Part shown: piece by piece, positions 1-9,064 of the stretch
Position numbering within the stretch: the stretch's first letter is position 1
Layout of the letters: each line of letters starts with the position of its first letter
Assembly (NCBI RefSeq): GCF_001435975.1
Contig: NZ_AYYR01000043.1
Location: forward strand, 62,001-126,000
DNA: 64,000 nt
Direction of reading: 5' to 3'
Origin: Secundilactobacillus collinoides DSM 20515 = JCM 1123
GTDB taxonomy: Bacteria > Bacillota > Bacilli > Lactobacillales > Lactobacillaceae
Program-made: the position numbers and the translations under genes
The notes under the pieces: generated by a model
The model's database searches: none
The model's input: the letters and a program-made list of their open reading frames with translations, nothing else
What the model was told of the DNA's origin: nothing

Positions 1-2
1 TT

Positions 3-278
3 ACGACAGCAATCAGCATCGTCACTCACATTCCTTTCCCAAAAATCAAGGTGCGTCAAGACATCACAATGATGGTCATCGCAGCCATCCTCGCCCTGGT
101 CTTCCGCCACTCACTGTCAGGAATCCGTGAAGGAACGGTCATCACAGCCATTTTAACCGGTCGCTTCGTTGATTACTACACCAACAAATTTCATCGGTTC
201 ACCTCTTGGATGGCCAAACCGGACCAGCCAGAAGTTGAAAACGAGGCTATCACTGAAGAAGATTCATCAACTAATTAA
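3..278 (+). CDS. YczE/YitT-like membrane protein, 3' fragment
   Basis: The reading frame is open from the window edge, so this is the C-terminal part of a longer protein. The visible part has one clear hydrophobic segment (MMVIAAILALVF), then SLSGIREGTVITAILTGRFV, which resembles the conserved GxREGTxI...LxGxxV motif near the end of YczE/DUF6198 integral membrane proteins. It ends with a short charged, acidic cytoplasmic-type tail (KPDQPEVENEAITEEDSS). The GTG at 51 is unlikely to be the true start because coding continues upstream of it. The family function is unknown. The family call rests on one motif; membrane location is more certain than the name. Confidence 0.6.
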   Translation, partial: TTAISIVTHIPFPKIKVRQDITMMVIAAILALVFRHSLSGIREGTVITAILTGRFVDYYTNKFHRFTSWMAKPDQPEVENEAITEEDSSTN

Positions 279-283
279 GGCGA

Positions 284-396
284 GTTGAAGAAAGCGTTTA
301 GGGACCTGAACGTAAGCGCAGTTAGTAGGAAATTTCAGTCTTTGATTTCTGACTAATTGCATTTACGTTCAAGTCTCTTCTTTTTGGACACTATTT
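284..396 (+). repeat. long hairpin repeat, copy 1 (diverged)
   Basis: Starts with GAAGAAAGCGTTTAGGGAC and folds back: GAACGTAA near 308 pairs with TTACGTTC near 365, and AGTTAGT pairs with ACTAATT across a loop near 340. The left arm resembles the left arm of the copy at 8479 (GAAGAAAGCGTTTAAAGAC). This is the most diverged member, without the usual GTTTCGGCT end. Confidence 0.55.
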
Positions 397-499
397 CCAC
401 TCAGTGGGTCCGGAAAGAACGGTTTTGCAAATGATCGCCTTGACTAAACTTAGGAGCAGCACGTGGGAAAGACCTCGTCTCTGTTCTGCAGAATATAAA

Positions 500-550
500 C
501 GCTCCCTCTGAAGCGCTCAAACTTGAGCTTTCAGAGGGGGGCGCTTTATG
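500..550 (+). terminator. terminator-like hairpin
   Basis: CTCCCTCTGAA pairs with TTCAGAGGGGG over an inner AGCGCTCAA/TTGAGCT stem, followed by a short T-poor tail. It may end the transcript of the membrane protein upstream. The weak U tract lowers confidence. Confidence 0.4.
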
Positions 551-667
551 TGGCCGAGAGTGATCGTGTACCGGCACACGCTTGGATCAGATCAATAGAT
601 TGGACTGGAATTTCACTATTGTCTTATTGATTGACATTCTTTTGTCTCAACCCCTGGCGAGTAAAAA

Positions 668-683
668 TGTTTCATGTGAAACA
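668..683. promoter_or_regulatory. parS: parS-like site, one mismatch
   Basis: TGTTTCATGTGAAACA differs from the ParB-binding consensus TGTTTCACGTGAAACA at one central base. It lies about 20 kb from dnaA, on the other side of the origin from the two perfect sites at 29863 and 30032, as expected for origin-proximal parS clusters. Confidence 0.6.
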
Positions 684-1035
684 TTTAGGTGAAAACAATC
701 AACCCAGTGATTCTTTTCAACGGTCAATTGTTCGTCATTTAATTGACTAATCAATTAAAACGTTCGAACAAAATCGCATTTTTTCTGCTTTCATTTCATC
801 AACGAAATGCAACAGGGTGTCGCATTCACGCTTCAATGCCATGGAAAAACGTGATTTTTTTCAAAATTAAAAAATAATTTCTTATCGTTTGAATAAATAT
901 ATATGTCAATAATCACCGGTATAATAGGCATCCATAGGTGTTGTCACTTTACTTGTCAAAATTCTTTACCAAATCTTTACTAACTTTATCAAAAAATTCA
1001 TACTTTTATCATATTTTTTCTTTATGATAGATGTA

Positions 1036-1061
1036 TAGTCAATTACCAAGATAATTGACTA
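1036..1061. repeat. perfect inverted repeat (TAGTCAATT)
   Basis: TAGTCAATT (1036-1044) and AATTGACTA (1053-1061) are perfect 9-bp arms around 8 bases. A related pair (GTCAATTG at 723, AATTGACT at 741) occurs 300 bp upstream. It could be a regulator-binding site or an RNA hairpin; no gene to control is evident. Confidence 0.4.
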
Positions 1062-1147
1062 CCCCTTAAAATAGATAGCGATGTTTTCATGTTTTTTCTC
1101 CCCCTAAACAGTGAAAACTAAAAAATAGCGTTATCCACTCCCCCCTA

Positions 1148-1180
1148 GACTCACCGTCCCCTAACGGTGGGTCTTTTTTT
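1148..1180 (+). terminator. rho-independent terminator
   Basis: GACTCACCGT pairs with ACGGTGGGTC, followed by seven T. No protein gene precedes it closely, so it may end a small RNA, or a long 3' UTR, from the AT-rich stretch after about 920 (TATAAT at 920-925). Confidence 0.6.
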
Positions 1181-1431
1181 GCGGCGTGCAAAACTAGGTA
1201 CAATTTAGAACAGGTGGCTGCTTCGTTCCAAACTAAAGACATGACAATTTCAAGCTGACGGTCTTGACACACCAACAAAATGAGCAACAAAATCTGGCGC
1301 CAAAAAAACCACACTACTGGTTCCAGCTCACTAAACTGTGATAATATTGATCATCCCTGTCATTCACGACGGCAGATGGCCCAATTCGAGCACCCGTCAC
1401 ACGTTTATCTAATTTCATACATAAGCAAAAA

Positions 1432-1465
1432 AAGCCGAGCACGGTTCCCGTGCTCGGTTTATTTT
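1432..1465. terminator. bidirectional terminator
   Basis: GCCGAGCACGG pairs with CCGTGCTCGGT, flanked by A7 on one side and TTTATTTT on the other. It can end the dnaB transcript on the minus strand as well as anything arriving on the plus strand. Confidence 0.7.
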
Positions 1466-1606
1466 ACGTATTAATTGATTGGGCCGTTTCAGACCGATTC
1501 AGCAGTTGTTGGTTTGTTTTCCTTCTTGGAGGTGCTTGGTTGCTGCGCTTTTAGGCCACATAGCCAAAACGTGCCACAGCAGCCCTTTACCGTCTTCTTC
1601 GGCACT

Positions 1607-2995
1607 CTACCCCTCAGGCGTATAGGCCACCGAAGAAAACTTGTTAAATGACTTCACAAACAACAGCTTGACCGTCCCACGAGGACCCGACCGGTTTTTT
1701 TCGATGATGACTTCAACTTCACCCACATCTTGGGTCTCATCATCCTGGCCGCCACCGTTGTTATCGTCATCATCGTCGCCGTCCCGCTCGTAATAGTCGT
1801 CACGGTACAGGAAGGAAACGATGTCGGCATCTTGTTCAATTGATCCTGATTCACGAATATCGGACAGCACAGGTCGTTTATCCTGCCGTTGTTCGACACC
1901 ACGTGACAGTTGCGACAGTGCAATAACCGGCACGTGCAATTCCTTGGCCAGTTTCTTTAACTGCCGCGAAATTGCGGAAACCTCTTGTTGCCGGTTTTCA
2001 GCGCCGGAACTTTCGATCAGTTGCAGGTAATCGACCACGACTAAGCCCAAATTCCCGTTTTGTTCCTTATCCAAACGACGGCACTTAGCCCGAATTTCAG
2101 ACATTTTAATACCCGCCGTATCATCGATGAAAATCTTTGCTTTGGACAGACTGCCCATAGCCACAATCAGATTTTGCCACTCATTTTCTTCTAGTTGCCC
2201 CGTCCGCAAATGGTTGGCATTGATACTGCCTTCCGCACACAGCATCCGGCTGACCAGCGATTCGGCACTCATTTCCAAACTAAAAATGGCCACCGCTTTA
2301 TCCGTTTTCGTGCCAACGTTTTGCGCAATGTTTAACGCAAACGCGGTCTTCCCAACAGCTGGTCGCGCGGCTAGGATCATCAGTTCGTCTTCATGCAACC
2401 CAGTCGTCATGTCGTCCAAGTCCTTGTAGCCAGTGGACAGTCCAGTAACGGTATCCCCCTGTTGCGAGAGCTTATCGATCTCTTCAAAGGTCGTATTCAA
2501 AACGTCCTTGATCACTTTAAAACCGGATTGGCTGCGGGCTTCAGAAACGTTCATAATGGCTTGTTCAGCGCCGTCAATAATGTCATCGACTGACTCATCT
2601 TCCGCGTAACCATCCGTCACGATCTTCGTGGCCGTTTGAATTAAACGCCGTAAAGTGGCCTTCTCACTAATGATCTTCGCGTAGTAGCCAACGTTAGACG
2701 CCGTTGGGACAGATGAAGCCAGCTCGGCAATGTAGGCCATGCCGCCCACGTCTTCCAGCTGATTCTGCCGCTTGAGTTCATCGGAAACCGTCACGGCATC
2801 AATCGCTTCATCCCGGTCGTTTAAGTCCACCATGACCTGAAAAATCAACTGGTGTGCCCGCCGATAAAAGTCGTCAGCTTGAACCAATTCCATGGCATCA
2901 ACTAACGCATCACCGTTTAAAAAGATCGCCCCGAGAACGGCTTTTTCAGCCTCAATATTTTGTGGTGGTGTTTGATCACGCAACCCTTCACTCAT
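1607..2995 (-). CDS. dnaB: replicative DNA helicase DnaB
   Basis: Hexameric 5'-3' helicase of the replication fork (DnaC in Bacillus nomenclature), 462 residues, normal length. The N-terminal DnaG/loader-binding domain (about 1-150) starts with PPQNIEAEKAVLGAIF. The RecA-like motor carries Walker A (ARPAVGKTAFALNIA, about residue 210), Walker B (GLVVVDYLQLI) and the DIRESGSIEQDADIV motif. An unusually acidic Asp/Asn/Gly insert (about residues 395-420) interrupts the region before the C-terminal EKNRSGPRGTVKLLF motif. It is last in the gdpP-rplI-dnaB group, which points away from the origin, as is typical of Lactobacillales. The ATG start at 2995 gives the conserved N terminus. Confidence 0.97.
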   Translation of the reverse strand: MSEGLRDQTPPQNIEAEKAVLGAIFLNGDALVDAMELVQADDFYRRAHQLIFQVMVDLNDRDEAIDAVTVSDELKRQNQLEDVGGMAYIAELASSVPTASNVGYYAKIISEKATLRRLIQTATKIVTDGYAEDESVDDIIDGAEQAIMNVSEARSQSGFKVIKDVLNTTFEEIDKLSQQGDTVTGLSTGYKDLDDMTTGLHEDELMILAARPAVGKTAFALNIAQNVGTKTDKAVAIFSLEMSAESLVSRMLCAEGSINANHLRTGQLEENEWQNLIVAMGSLSKAKIFIDDTAGIKMSEIRAKCRRLDKEQNGNLGLVVVDYLQLIESSGAENRQQEVSAISRQLKKLAKELHVPVIALSQLSRGVEQRQDKRPVLSDIRESGSIEQDADIVSFLYRDDYYERDGDDDDDNNGGGQDDETQDVGEVEVIIEKNRSGPRGTVKLLFVKSFNKFSSVAYTPEG

Positions 2996-3218
2996 TTTGA
3001 AATCACCCGCTTCCTAGAACACGTTCGACTTTGTTGCCGAACTAAACACAACGAGGCCGCGACAAACATCGGATTTGCCGTCGACCCCGTCGATGAAACA
3101 CAAACTTTCTCTATCTGAAATAACTTGCGGTCCACGCGTCTGGCACGCCATTGACGCTAAGGCAGCTTGCTAAATTGCAACACGGAACCCCTATAAGCGT
3201 TGTTACAGGGTCTGGTCG

Positions 3219-3671
3219 TTACTTCTCTTCAACGTGAACCCGAATCGTCCCAGTAACGTCCTTGTGCAGCTTAACCGGCACGTTAATGAAACCAAGCATT
3301 TTAATGGGTTCCTTCATTTCAAGCTTGTGCTTGTTGATGGTAATACCAAATTGCTTGTTGAGGGCTTGAATCAGTTGTTTGCTTGAAATGGCGCCAAACA
3401 GACGGCCATCAGTTCCGGCTTTGGCAGACAATGAAACAACGGTCTTCTTGTCTTCCAAAACAGCCTTCAGTTTGATGGCTTCCTGCCGTTCCTCTTCTTC
3501 ACGCTTCTCTTCAGCGCGTTGCTGACCCTTTAATTGACTCATGGCTGCTGATGTAGCGGCCTTAGCCTTGTTTTGCTTGATTAAAAAGTTTTGGGCATAG
3601 CCATCTGGCATGTCTTTGACTTCACCGCGTTTACCTTTACCGCGGACGTCTTGTAAAAAGATAACTTTCAC
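3219..3671 (-). CDS. rplI: 50S ribosomal protein L9
   Basis: Large-subunit protein L9, 150 residues. The N-terminal RNA-binding domain starts MKVIFLQDVRGKGKRGEVKDMPDGYAQNFLI, with the family signature G-x-G-x-x-G-E-V-K; a long charged helix (about 50-75) links to the C-terminal domain (LFGAISSKQLIQAL). The start is GTG at 3671, placed by AAAGGAGG seven to eight bases upstream. It follows gdpP by about 100 bp on the same strand and precedes dnaB, the standard firmicute arrangement. Confidence 0.97.
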   Translation of the reverse strand: MKVIFLQDVRGKGKRGEVKDMPDGYAQNFLIKQNKAKAATSAAMSQLKGQQRAEEKREEEERQEAIKLKAVLEDKKTVVSLSAKAGTDGRLFGAISSKQLIQALNKQFGITINKHKLEMKEPIKMLGFINVPVKLHKDVTGTIRVHVEEK

Positions 3672-3771
3672 AGGTAAGTCCTCCTTTTAAAGGGCGGTCT
3701 GGTTGACCGCCTCATATCACCCCAAAAGGGTCTCAACAAATACTCTATCATAAATCCTAACTAAAGAGAAC

Positions 3772-5796
3772 CTACTCCGGTTCGGGAGTCGGTTCTTCTT
3801 CGTCCTCGCCGTTTAAAATGGCGATCAATTGTGCTTTTACATCACTGATAGTACTGTCTGAAATTTGAGTAGCGCCGCTAGATAAGTGACCGCCGCCGCC
3901 CATTTTTTCCATAATAATTTGTACGTTGATCTGACCAGTGCTTCGTGCGGAGATACCGATACGACCATCGTCACGTTTAGTAATAACAAATGACGCATCG
4001 ATACCGGACATGTTAAGCAACGAATCAGCCGCCTGAGCTGCGGTGACGGAATCGTAAATCTGTTCTTCCTCGCCAGTGACCACAGCGAGGTCGCCGTTAA
4101 TGAATTCCACCAGTTCAATCAGGTGATTCCGCTGCAGATAACTGTCAACGTTTTCCTTCATAAATTGCTGCATCTGAACCAAATCGGCGCCGGCCGACCG
4201 CAGATAACTGGCAGCGTCAAACGTCCGTGACCCGGTTCGCAGTGAAAACGACTTCGTATCGATAAAAATCCCCGTCAGCATTGCGGTGGCTTCTATTTTG
4301 TTGACCGGTTCGCTTTCTTGTGACTGATATTCAAACATTTCAGTAATCAGCTCGCAGGTTGAGCTTGCGTACGGTTCAATGTAAACCAGCATCGGATTTT
4401 CAGGGAATTCTTCGCCCCGCCGGTGATGGTCGATGATGACGGTTCGATTTTCCAACTGCTCGTAGAGTTCGGGCGAGATAGAAAGTGACGTCTTCGAGTG
4501 GTCGACCATGACCAGCATGGATTGTTTCGTCACCTTGCTGAGCGCTTCATCCGGCGTGATAATCGCGTCATCGATTTCCGGATAGTCCTTGGTCGCGACC
4601 ATGAGCCGCTGGACGTCTGAGTGGATCTTTTCCTGGTCCAAAACGATGTAGCATTCCTTGCCGTTCATTTGCGCGATCCGTCGAATCCCCATGCAGGCAC
4701 CGATAGAATCCATGTCAGGCTGCTGATGGCCCTGCACGAAGATGGTGTCGGCCTGCGACATCAGTTCTTGCAGTGCTTGAGAGATCATCCGCGCCCGAAC
4801 CCGGGTCCGCTTTTCCATTGGGTTGGTCTTACCGCCGTAGAACCGCGCTTCTTCATCCTGCGCTCGAACAACGACTTGGTCGCCGCCACGTCCCAGTGCA
4901 AGATCCAGATTGGCTTGTGCCTGATCGGCTAGTTTGGCCAAATCGGCACCGCCATACGCGATCCCCATACTGAGGGTCAACGGGAAGTTTTGCTTCGACG
5001 TATTCTCACGGACAGTATCCAAAATACTGAACTTATCCTCTTCGATGGCCGTTAGCGACCGAGCATACAGGAAGACCAAAAAATGATCATCATCCAGATG
5101 CTTAAGGTACATACCAAATTTTTGCGCCCAAACGGACAGTTCATTCGTCACGTAATTCCGCAGGTTGGAAACGTCTTGGTCGGTCATGGATTGCGTAATC
5201 TCATCGTAATTATCCAAAAAGACTTGGCCAATAGCCAACCGCTCGTTGTCGTAACGCGCCTGGATCTGCGCAAAGTGGGTCACTTCCATGAGGTAGACGG
5301 CCCGCACATCTTTTTGAACGAGAAACGAAAATTGCCGTTCCCGCCACGTCACCGTTTGGGCGTGCTCATCACTGGCATGGGTCTCGATGAGCTGTTCAAG
5401 CTCTGGATCCACGTCGTTTAACCGGCGACTCAAGACTGTTTCGTCACCAAAATAGCGCTGCAGGTAAGGATTGACCCATTCGATGGCATCGTTGTCACCA
5501 AACATCATGACCCCCACGGGCATGTCGATCAGCGCTTCCTGTTCGCCCCGATTAATGCGAAACGACAGGTCGGCTATGTACCGGTTCATATCAGTACTGA
5601 TCTCGTTCATCGTGTTAAACGCAAAAATCGAGCTAATGATGATCAGCACTAAAAACGCAACGCCTAGGATCCATGAAAAGATGAAGGCCATCACGACACC
5701 TATTAGGGACAAGCCCATAATAAATAACGCTAACCCGCGCAATCGTTTATTTCTTAAAAATTCGGGTAAGTTATCCCTTGAGAAAAAACCGTTCAT
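3772..5796 (-). CDS. gdpP: cyclic-di-AMP phosphodiesterase GdpP
   Basis: Membrane-bound DHH/DHHA1 phosphodiesterase that hydrolyses c-di-AMP, a messenger controlling osmolyte transport, cell-wall stress and beta-lactam tolerance. About 674 residues from the ATG at 5796 (MNGFFSRDN), chosen because AGAGGA precedes it; an in-frame ATG 20 codons upstream lacks a site. Visible in order: two membrane segments (about 20-60), a PAS-like domain (from DMPVGVMMFGDN), a degenerate GGDEF domain (LSMGIAYGG; no GGDEF signature), then the catalytic DHH part with QQPDMDSIGA, MVDHSKTS, IIDHHRRG and the DHHA1 motif GGGGHLSSGATQ. All expected metal ligands appear present. Confidence 0.96.
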   Translation of the reverse strand: MNGFFSRDNLPEFLRNKRLRGLALFIMGLSLIGVVMAFIFSWILGVAFLVLIIISSIFAFNTMNEISTDMNRYIADLSFRINRGEQEALIDMPVGVMMFGDNDAIEWVNPYLQRYFGDETVLSRRLNDVDPELEQLIETHASDEHAQTVTWRERQFSFLVQKDVRAVYLMEVTHFAQIQARYDNERLAIGQVFLDNYDEITQSMTDQDVSNLRNYVTNELSVWAQKFGMYLKHLDDDHFLVFLYARSLTAIEEDKFSILDTVRENTSKQNFPLTLSMGIAYGGADLAKLADQAQANLDLALGRGGDQVVVRAQDEEARFYGGKTNPMEKRTRVRARMISQALQELMSQADTIFVQGHQQPDMDSIGACMGIRRIAQMNGKECYIVLDQEKIHSDVQRLMVATKDYPEIDDAIITPDEALSKVTKQSMLVMVDHSKTSLSISPELYEQLENRTVIIDHHRRGEEFPENPMLVYIEPYASSTCELITEMFEYQSQESEPVNKIEATAMLTGIFIDTKSFSLRTGSRTFDAASYLRSAGADLVQMQQFMKENVDSYLQRNHLIELVEFINGDLAVVTGEEEQIYDSVTAAQAADSLLNMSGIDASFVITKRDDGRIGISARSTGQINVQIIMEKMGGGGHLSSGATQISDSTISDVKAQLIAILNGEDEEEPTPEPE

Positions 5797-5985
5797 TCTA
5801 AGTCCTCTGTTTTCATTCGCTAATAATGATAGCCTTATTTTAGCACAAACCATCACTCATATAAATCTGGTGGCTTTTCAGTCCTATTTTCAAAGTTTTT
5901 GAAAAAAAAACTTACGAAGATTGTTTTTTTCTGGTAGTGTAACCAATTGTGAAAAAACATCTATTTTAAGAAAGAGGTATTATTC

Positions 5986-7404
5986 ATGGAACAACAAGCA
6001 ACAATGAGTGCGTCGCGACCCCGTGTCGTGGTTAAGCACCCCGCTCTCGCCATGGCCAGTATGCTAATTGGCGCTTTTGTGGGTATGTTTAGTGAAACCT
6101 CATTAAATATTGCCCTGCCAAAATTAATGGCCAGTCTGAGCATTTCGACGGCCACTGTTCAGTGGTTGGTGACCGGCTACATGTTGATCATCGGGATTGT
6201 TCTCCCATTAAACAGTTTGATTACTAAGTGGTTCTCCACTCGTCAGGTCGTTATCTTCGGCCTGTTGGACTTCCTCGTCGGCGCTGTAATTGCCGCCCTG
6301 GCACCAAGTTTCCCAATCCTGTTATTCGGTCGGATGATTCAAGGAATTGCTACAGGCTTGATTTTGCCGCTGATGTTTACGGTTGCCATGCAGGTCTTCG
6401 CGCCCGCAAAACTCGGGGCAGCCATGGGGGCCTGCGCCATGGTCATCATGTTCGCACCCGCCATTGGCCCGACTTTAACTGGGTTAATTCTCGCCAAATT
6501 ATCTTGGCATTGGATCTTCTGGGCCTTCGTTCCCTTCCTTGTCATTGCACTGATTTTTGCGCTTACATCACTGGAAAACGTGGGTAATCTCAGTAAACCA
6601 AAGATCGACGTTATTTCGATCCTAACAAGTGTCGTCGGTTTTGCCAGCATCGTTACCGCTGTCAGCTTCGCCAGTTCAAAGGGCTGGGGCTCGCCAGTCG
6701 TATTGGGTCTGTTGTTATTTGGCATCATCGTGTTAGCCGTTTACGCCTACCGTCAAGTACACATTGCAGAACCCATTTTGAACCTGAAGATCTTCGCCAA
6801 TCCCGCATTCCGGGCCGGTGCTTTGATGGTCATGCTGGACTTTGGGATCATCCTGTCAGCCATGTATATTTTACCAATGTACATGCAAAAGGGCTTGCTC
6901 TTACCCGTTGCGATGACCGGGATCATCATGCTCCCTGGTGGTATCGTCAACGCGCTGGTCTCAGCTGTTTCCGGTAACCTGTTCGATAACTTCGGCGCTA
7001 AGTGGCTGTCACGGTTAGGCTTCTTGATTGCGCTGATTGGCGCAATCATGTTGCTGACAACCAGCACCCACACCGCTGTATCCTTTGTAATCGCTGCTCA
7101 CGTTGTTTTGATGATTGGCTGTCCTCTGGCTATGTCACCGTCTCAAACGCACGCTCTGAGCGCTTTAAAGGGTCCTGCGTCAGGTGACGGCAGTACCATC
7201 ATGAACACGCTGCAACAAATCATCGGTGCCATTTCAACCGCTTTAGCAACTAGTTTGCTAGGTATCGGTGAGGCTGCCAGCCACGCCAACGAACAAGGTG
7301 CCTTCACTGCCGGCGTACACATGGCCGTTTACCTGCCAGTGGTTCTGTCAGTGATTGCCTTGATCATTGCCTTTACAACCCGTTCGTTTAAGAAACAAGA
7401 TTAA
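5986..7404 (+). CDS. MFS drug exporter, DHA2 (14-TM) family
   Basis: Proton-driven major-facilitator exporter, 472 residues with about 14 hydrophobic segments, the layout of the EmrB/QacA/LmrB group. The motif in helix 5 characteristic of drug antiporters is visible as APAIGPTLTGLIL, and GRMIQGIATGLILPL fits helix 4. A good ribosome site (AAAGAGG) precedes the ATG at 5986. It is monocistronic and divergent from gdpP, and ends at the strong terminator at 7531. The substrate cannot be told from sequence; no regulator lies beside it. Confidence 0.88.
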   Translation: MEQQATMSASRPRVVVKHPALAMASMLIGAFVGMFSETSLNIALPKLMASLSISTATVQWLVTGYMLIIGIVLPLNSLITKWFSTRQVVIFGLLDFLVGAVIAALAPSFPILLFGRMIQGIATGLILPLMFTVAMQVFAPAKLGAAMGACAMVIMFAPAIGPTLTGLILAKLSWHWIFWAFVPFLVIALIFALTSLENVGNLSKPKIDVISILTSVVGFASIVTAVSFASSKGWGSPVVLGLLLFGIIVLAVYAYRQVHIAEPILNLKIFANPAFRAGALMVMLDFGIILSAMYILPMYMQKGLLLPVAMTGIIMLPGGIVNALVSAVSGNLFDNFGAKWLSRLGFLIALIGAIMLLTTSTHTAVSFVIAAHVVLMIGCPLAMSPSQTHALSALKGPASGDGSTIMNTLQQIIGAISTALATSLLGIGEAASHANEQGAFTAGVHMAVYLPVVLSVIALIIAFTTRSFKKQD

Positions 7405-7787
7405 TCAACAGCAAGTATCATTCACAAAAGCGCCTGAATTAAAAATGATTACAGGCAAATAAAATGTCATTTTCGCACGTCTTGGTTTTCTATCCTAGAC
7501 GTGCAACAAACGGCCACAATGGCCACATAAGCGCCCCAGACTAACAAGCCCGAACTGGATTGTTAGTCTGGGGCGTTTATTTTTTGAAAAAAACGCTTTC
7601 TAACCACTTTCGTTTTCTGCGATTATTTTTGTTTTTGTCTTTAATGACACTTTCTGGCAACCGAGTGGAAACGAATTCCAGAAAGCAAAAACTTGAACAG
7701 GAATGGAATATATTGCATGCCCTAAACATGTAATTTTATAAATAGGCCACCTCTGTTCCATTCTTTAATCGATTTGTGCTGTTCTCT
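7405..7787. other. intergenic, between exporter and ybaK-like gene
   Basis: Contains the exporter terminator and, after about 7590, AT-rich sequence without a recognizable gene or repeat. Confidence 0.7.
7531..7586 (+). terminator. rho-independent terminator
   Basis: GCGCCCCAGACTAACAA pairs with TTGTTAGTCTGGGGCG over a 12-base loop, followed by TTTATTTTTTG. A very stable stem that ends the MFS exporter transcript. Confidence 0.85.
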
Positions 7788-8258
7788 TTAACCAGCATCC
7801 TTCGCAACATCCACCCAACCAACGGGATTCGAATAGCGTTCCAATTCGGTCAGGGACAAGCGAATCGCAGCGTTGGTGTCCCCGGCGGCAGGATACAAAA
7901 TATCGTACTTTTTCAGTGACTCGTCTAAATAAACTTTCACATCAGGTTTCACAGCAAAGGGACAGACCCCGCCAACCGCGTGACCAATTCGTGTTTCAAC
8001 TTCATCGCGCGCAATCATGTCTGCACGTTTGCCGAATGCGCGCTTAAATTTGCCGTTAGCGATGCGTGACAGCCCGCTGGCAACCACCACAACGTTTTCG
8101 CCGCCAACGTCAAAGGCGAGCGTTTTGGCAATCTGATCGGGTTCTATTCCAAGGGTGGCAGCGGCTTCAGCAACCGTGGCCGTAGACTCATGAAAAACAT
8201 GGATCCGGTCGGTAAGATGATAAGGTTCAAAATAGTGTTCAACAGCTTCAAGTGACAT
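7788..8258 (-). CDS. YbaK/EbsC-family aminoacyl-tRNA deacylase
   Basis: Small stand-alone editing domain, 156 residues, related to the INS domain of prolyl-tRNA synthetase; family members clear mischarged Cys- or Ala-tRNA(Pro). Visible family features are STATVAEAAATLGIEPDQIAKTLAF (conserved lysine in the binding pocket), RIANGKFKRAFGKRADM and the GHAVGGVCPFAV motif. ATG at 8258 with GGGAGGTAAC upstream. A single gene between two hairpin regions. Which mischarged tRNA it edits cannot be read from the sequence. Confidence 0.88.
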   Translation of the reverse strand: MSLEAVEHYFEPYHLTDRIHVFHESTATVAEAAATLGIEPDQIAKTLAFDVGGENVVVVASGLSRIANGKFKRAFGKRADMIARDEVETRIGHAVGGVCPFAVKPDVKVYLDESLKKYDILYPAAGDTNAAIRLSLTELERYSNPVGWVDVAKDAG

Positions 8259-8478
8259 AGCGTTACCTCCCTTTCGTTGCCTTATATTTTATCATTTTAT
8301 TTTAATTTTTATAGCGAGTTTTAATAAAAAACAAGATTCAATTTCTAAATCATTTACATCTTGACACACCCGCACCAACATGCGATACTTACCCACGGTG
8401 CCAAACCATGGCAAGCAAGAACGATCGGCGCAGCAATGCGTTCCGAAGGTCGAGACGGCTTGCCGACTACATAGTAAT

Positions 8479-8615
8479 AAGAGTGCGGAAGAAAGCGTTT
8501 AAAGACTGGAGCAGAAGGCGACTCTGATATAAAATCCCGGGTTTGGATTTTATATCAGAGTCGCCTTCTGTGCAAGTCTTTGCTTTCTGCAGCAGGTTTC
8601 GGCTAGATGACAGTA
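8479..8615 (+). repeat. long hairpin repeat, copy 2
   Basis: Begins AATAAGAGTGCGGAAGAAAG and ends GTTTCGGCTAGATGACAGTA. Outer arms AGAAAGC/GCTTTCT and AAAGACT/AGTCTTT, then a long inner stem (CAGAAGGCGACTCTGATATA with its complement) capped by TCCCGGGTTTGGA. The 5' side carries an unpaired GGAGC, as in other copies. Confidence 0.85.
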
Positions 8616-8651
8616 GTGTACAAATGTTGTGAAAGCTTTTCGCAAGTAAAC

Positions 8652-8793
8652 TAATAAGAGTGCTGCTAAGGGCGCTCAGGGGACGGAGCATAAGGCGAGT
8701 TTGATATAAAATCCTGGTTTTGGATTTTGTATCAGACTCGCCTTATGTAGTAGTCCCCTGCCCTTAGCAGCACGTTTCAGCTAGATAGCAGTA
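8652..8793 (+). repeat. long hairpin repeat, copy 3
   Basis: Same plan and flanks as the preceding copy (AATAAGAGTGC at the left; GTTTCAGCTAGATAGCAGTA at the right), but the outer stem is different and still self-complementary: GTGCTGCTAAGGGC pairs with GCCCTTAGCAGCAC and GGGGAC with GTCCCC. Compensated change argues that folding, not sequence, is conserved. Confidence 0.85.
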
Positions 8794-8861
8794 ACGCGCC
8801 CACGCTATTAGAATTTTCCGCCATCAAAATAGACGTGGCGATAGACAAGCCAGCGCTTACC

Positions 8862-8914
8862 AAAAACCACCCTACAAAACCAATAAAAGACTTTGTAGGG
8901 TGGTTTTAATTTTT
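8862..8914. terminator. terminator-like inverted repeat
   Basis: AAAAACCACCCTACAAA pairs with TTTGTAGGGTGGTTTT, flanked by A and T runs, so it can work in both directions. No gene abuts it on the left. Confidence 0.6.
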
Positions 8915-9013
8915 ATTATTTTAACGATCTCGAGTTTACGCTAATGCCCTCATGTACCGAACTAATACCCTTTTTAAAATCAAGCAAAAGGCCACGTCAG
9001 CAACCCGCGCTAC

Positions 9014-9056
9014 AAAAAAAGACCCCGACCGATTTCCCGGTCAGCGGTCTTTTTCA
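9014..9056 (-). terminator. terminator of the rpsF-ssb-rpsR operon
   Basis: On the minus strand GACCGCTGACCGG pairs with CCGGTCGGGGTC, then seven T. It begins only a few bases after the rpsR stop. Confidence 0.85.
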
Positions 9057-9064
9057 TTTTGCAA

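Larger units (their letters stand above)
279..1606. other. 1.3 kb gene-poor region
   Basis: I see no supportable protein gene. The region holds a long hairpin repeat (284-396), terminator-like hairpins (500-550, 1148-1180, 1432-1465), a parS-like site (668-683) and inverted repeats built from AGTCAATT (723-747, 1036-1061). It is AT-rich between about 840 and 1130. Confidence 0.7.
8259..9064. other. intergenic, hairpin-rich
   Basis: Eight hundred bases without a protein gene. It contains two long hairpin repeats (8479-8615, 8652-8793) and two terminators (8862-8914, 9014-9056). The rest shows nothing I can name. Confidence 0.75.

Noticed and set aside
1280-1474. 64-codon frame on the plus strand
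   Set aside because: It runs through the terminator at 1432-1465 and shows no family features.
1559-1568. Ten-base match (ATAGCCAAAA) to part of the guide
   Set aside because: The repeat-proximal four bases of the guide do not match, and the rest is unrelated; expected by chance.
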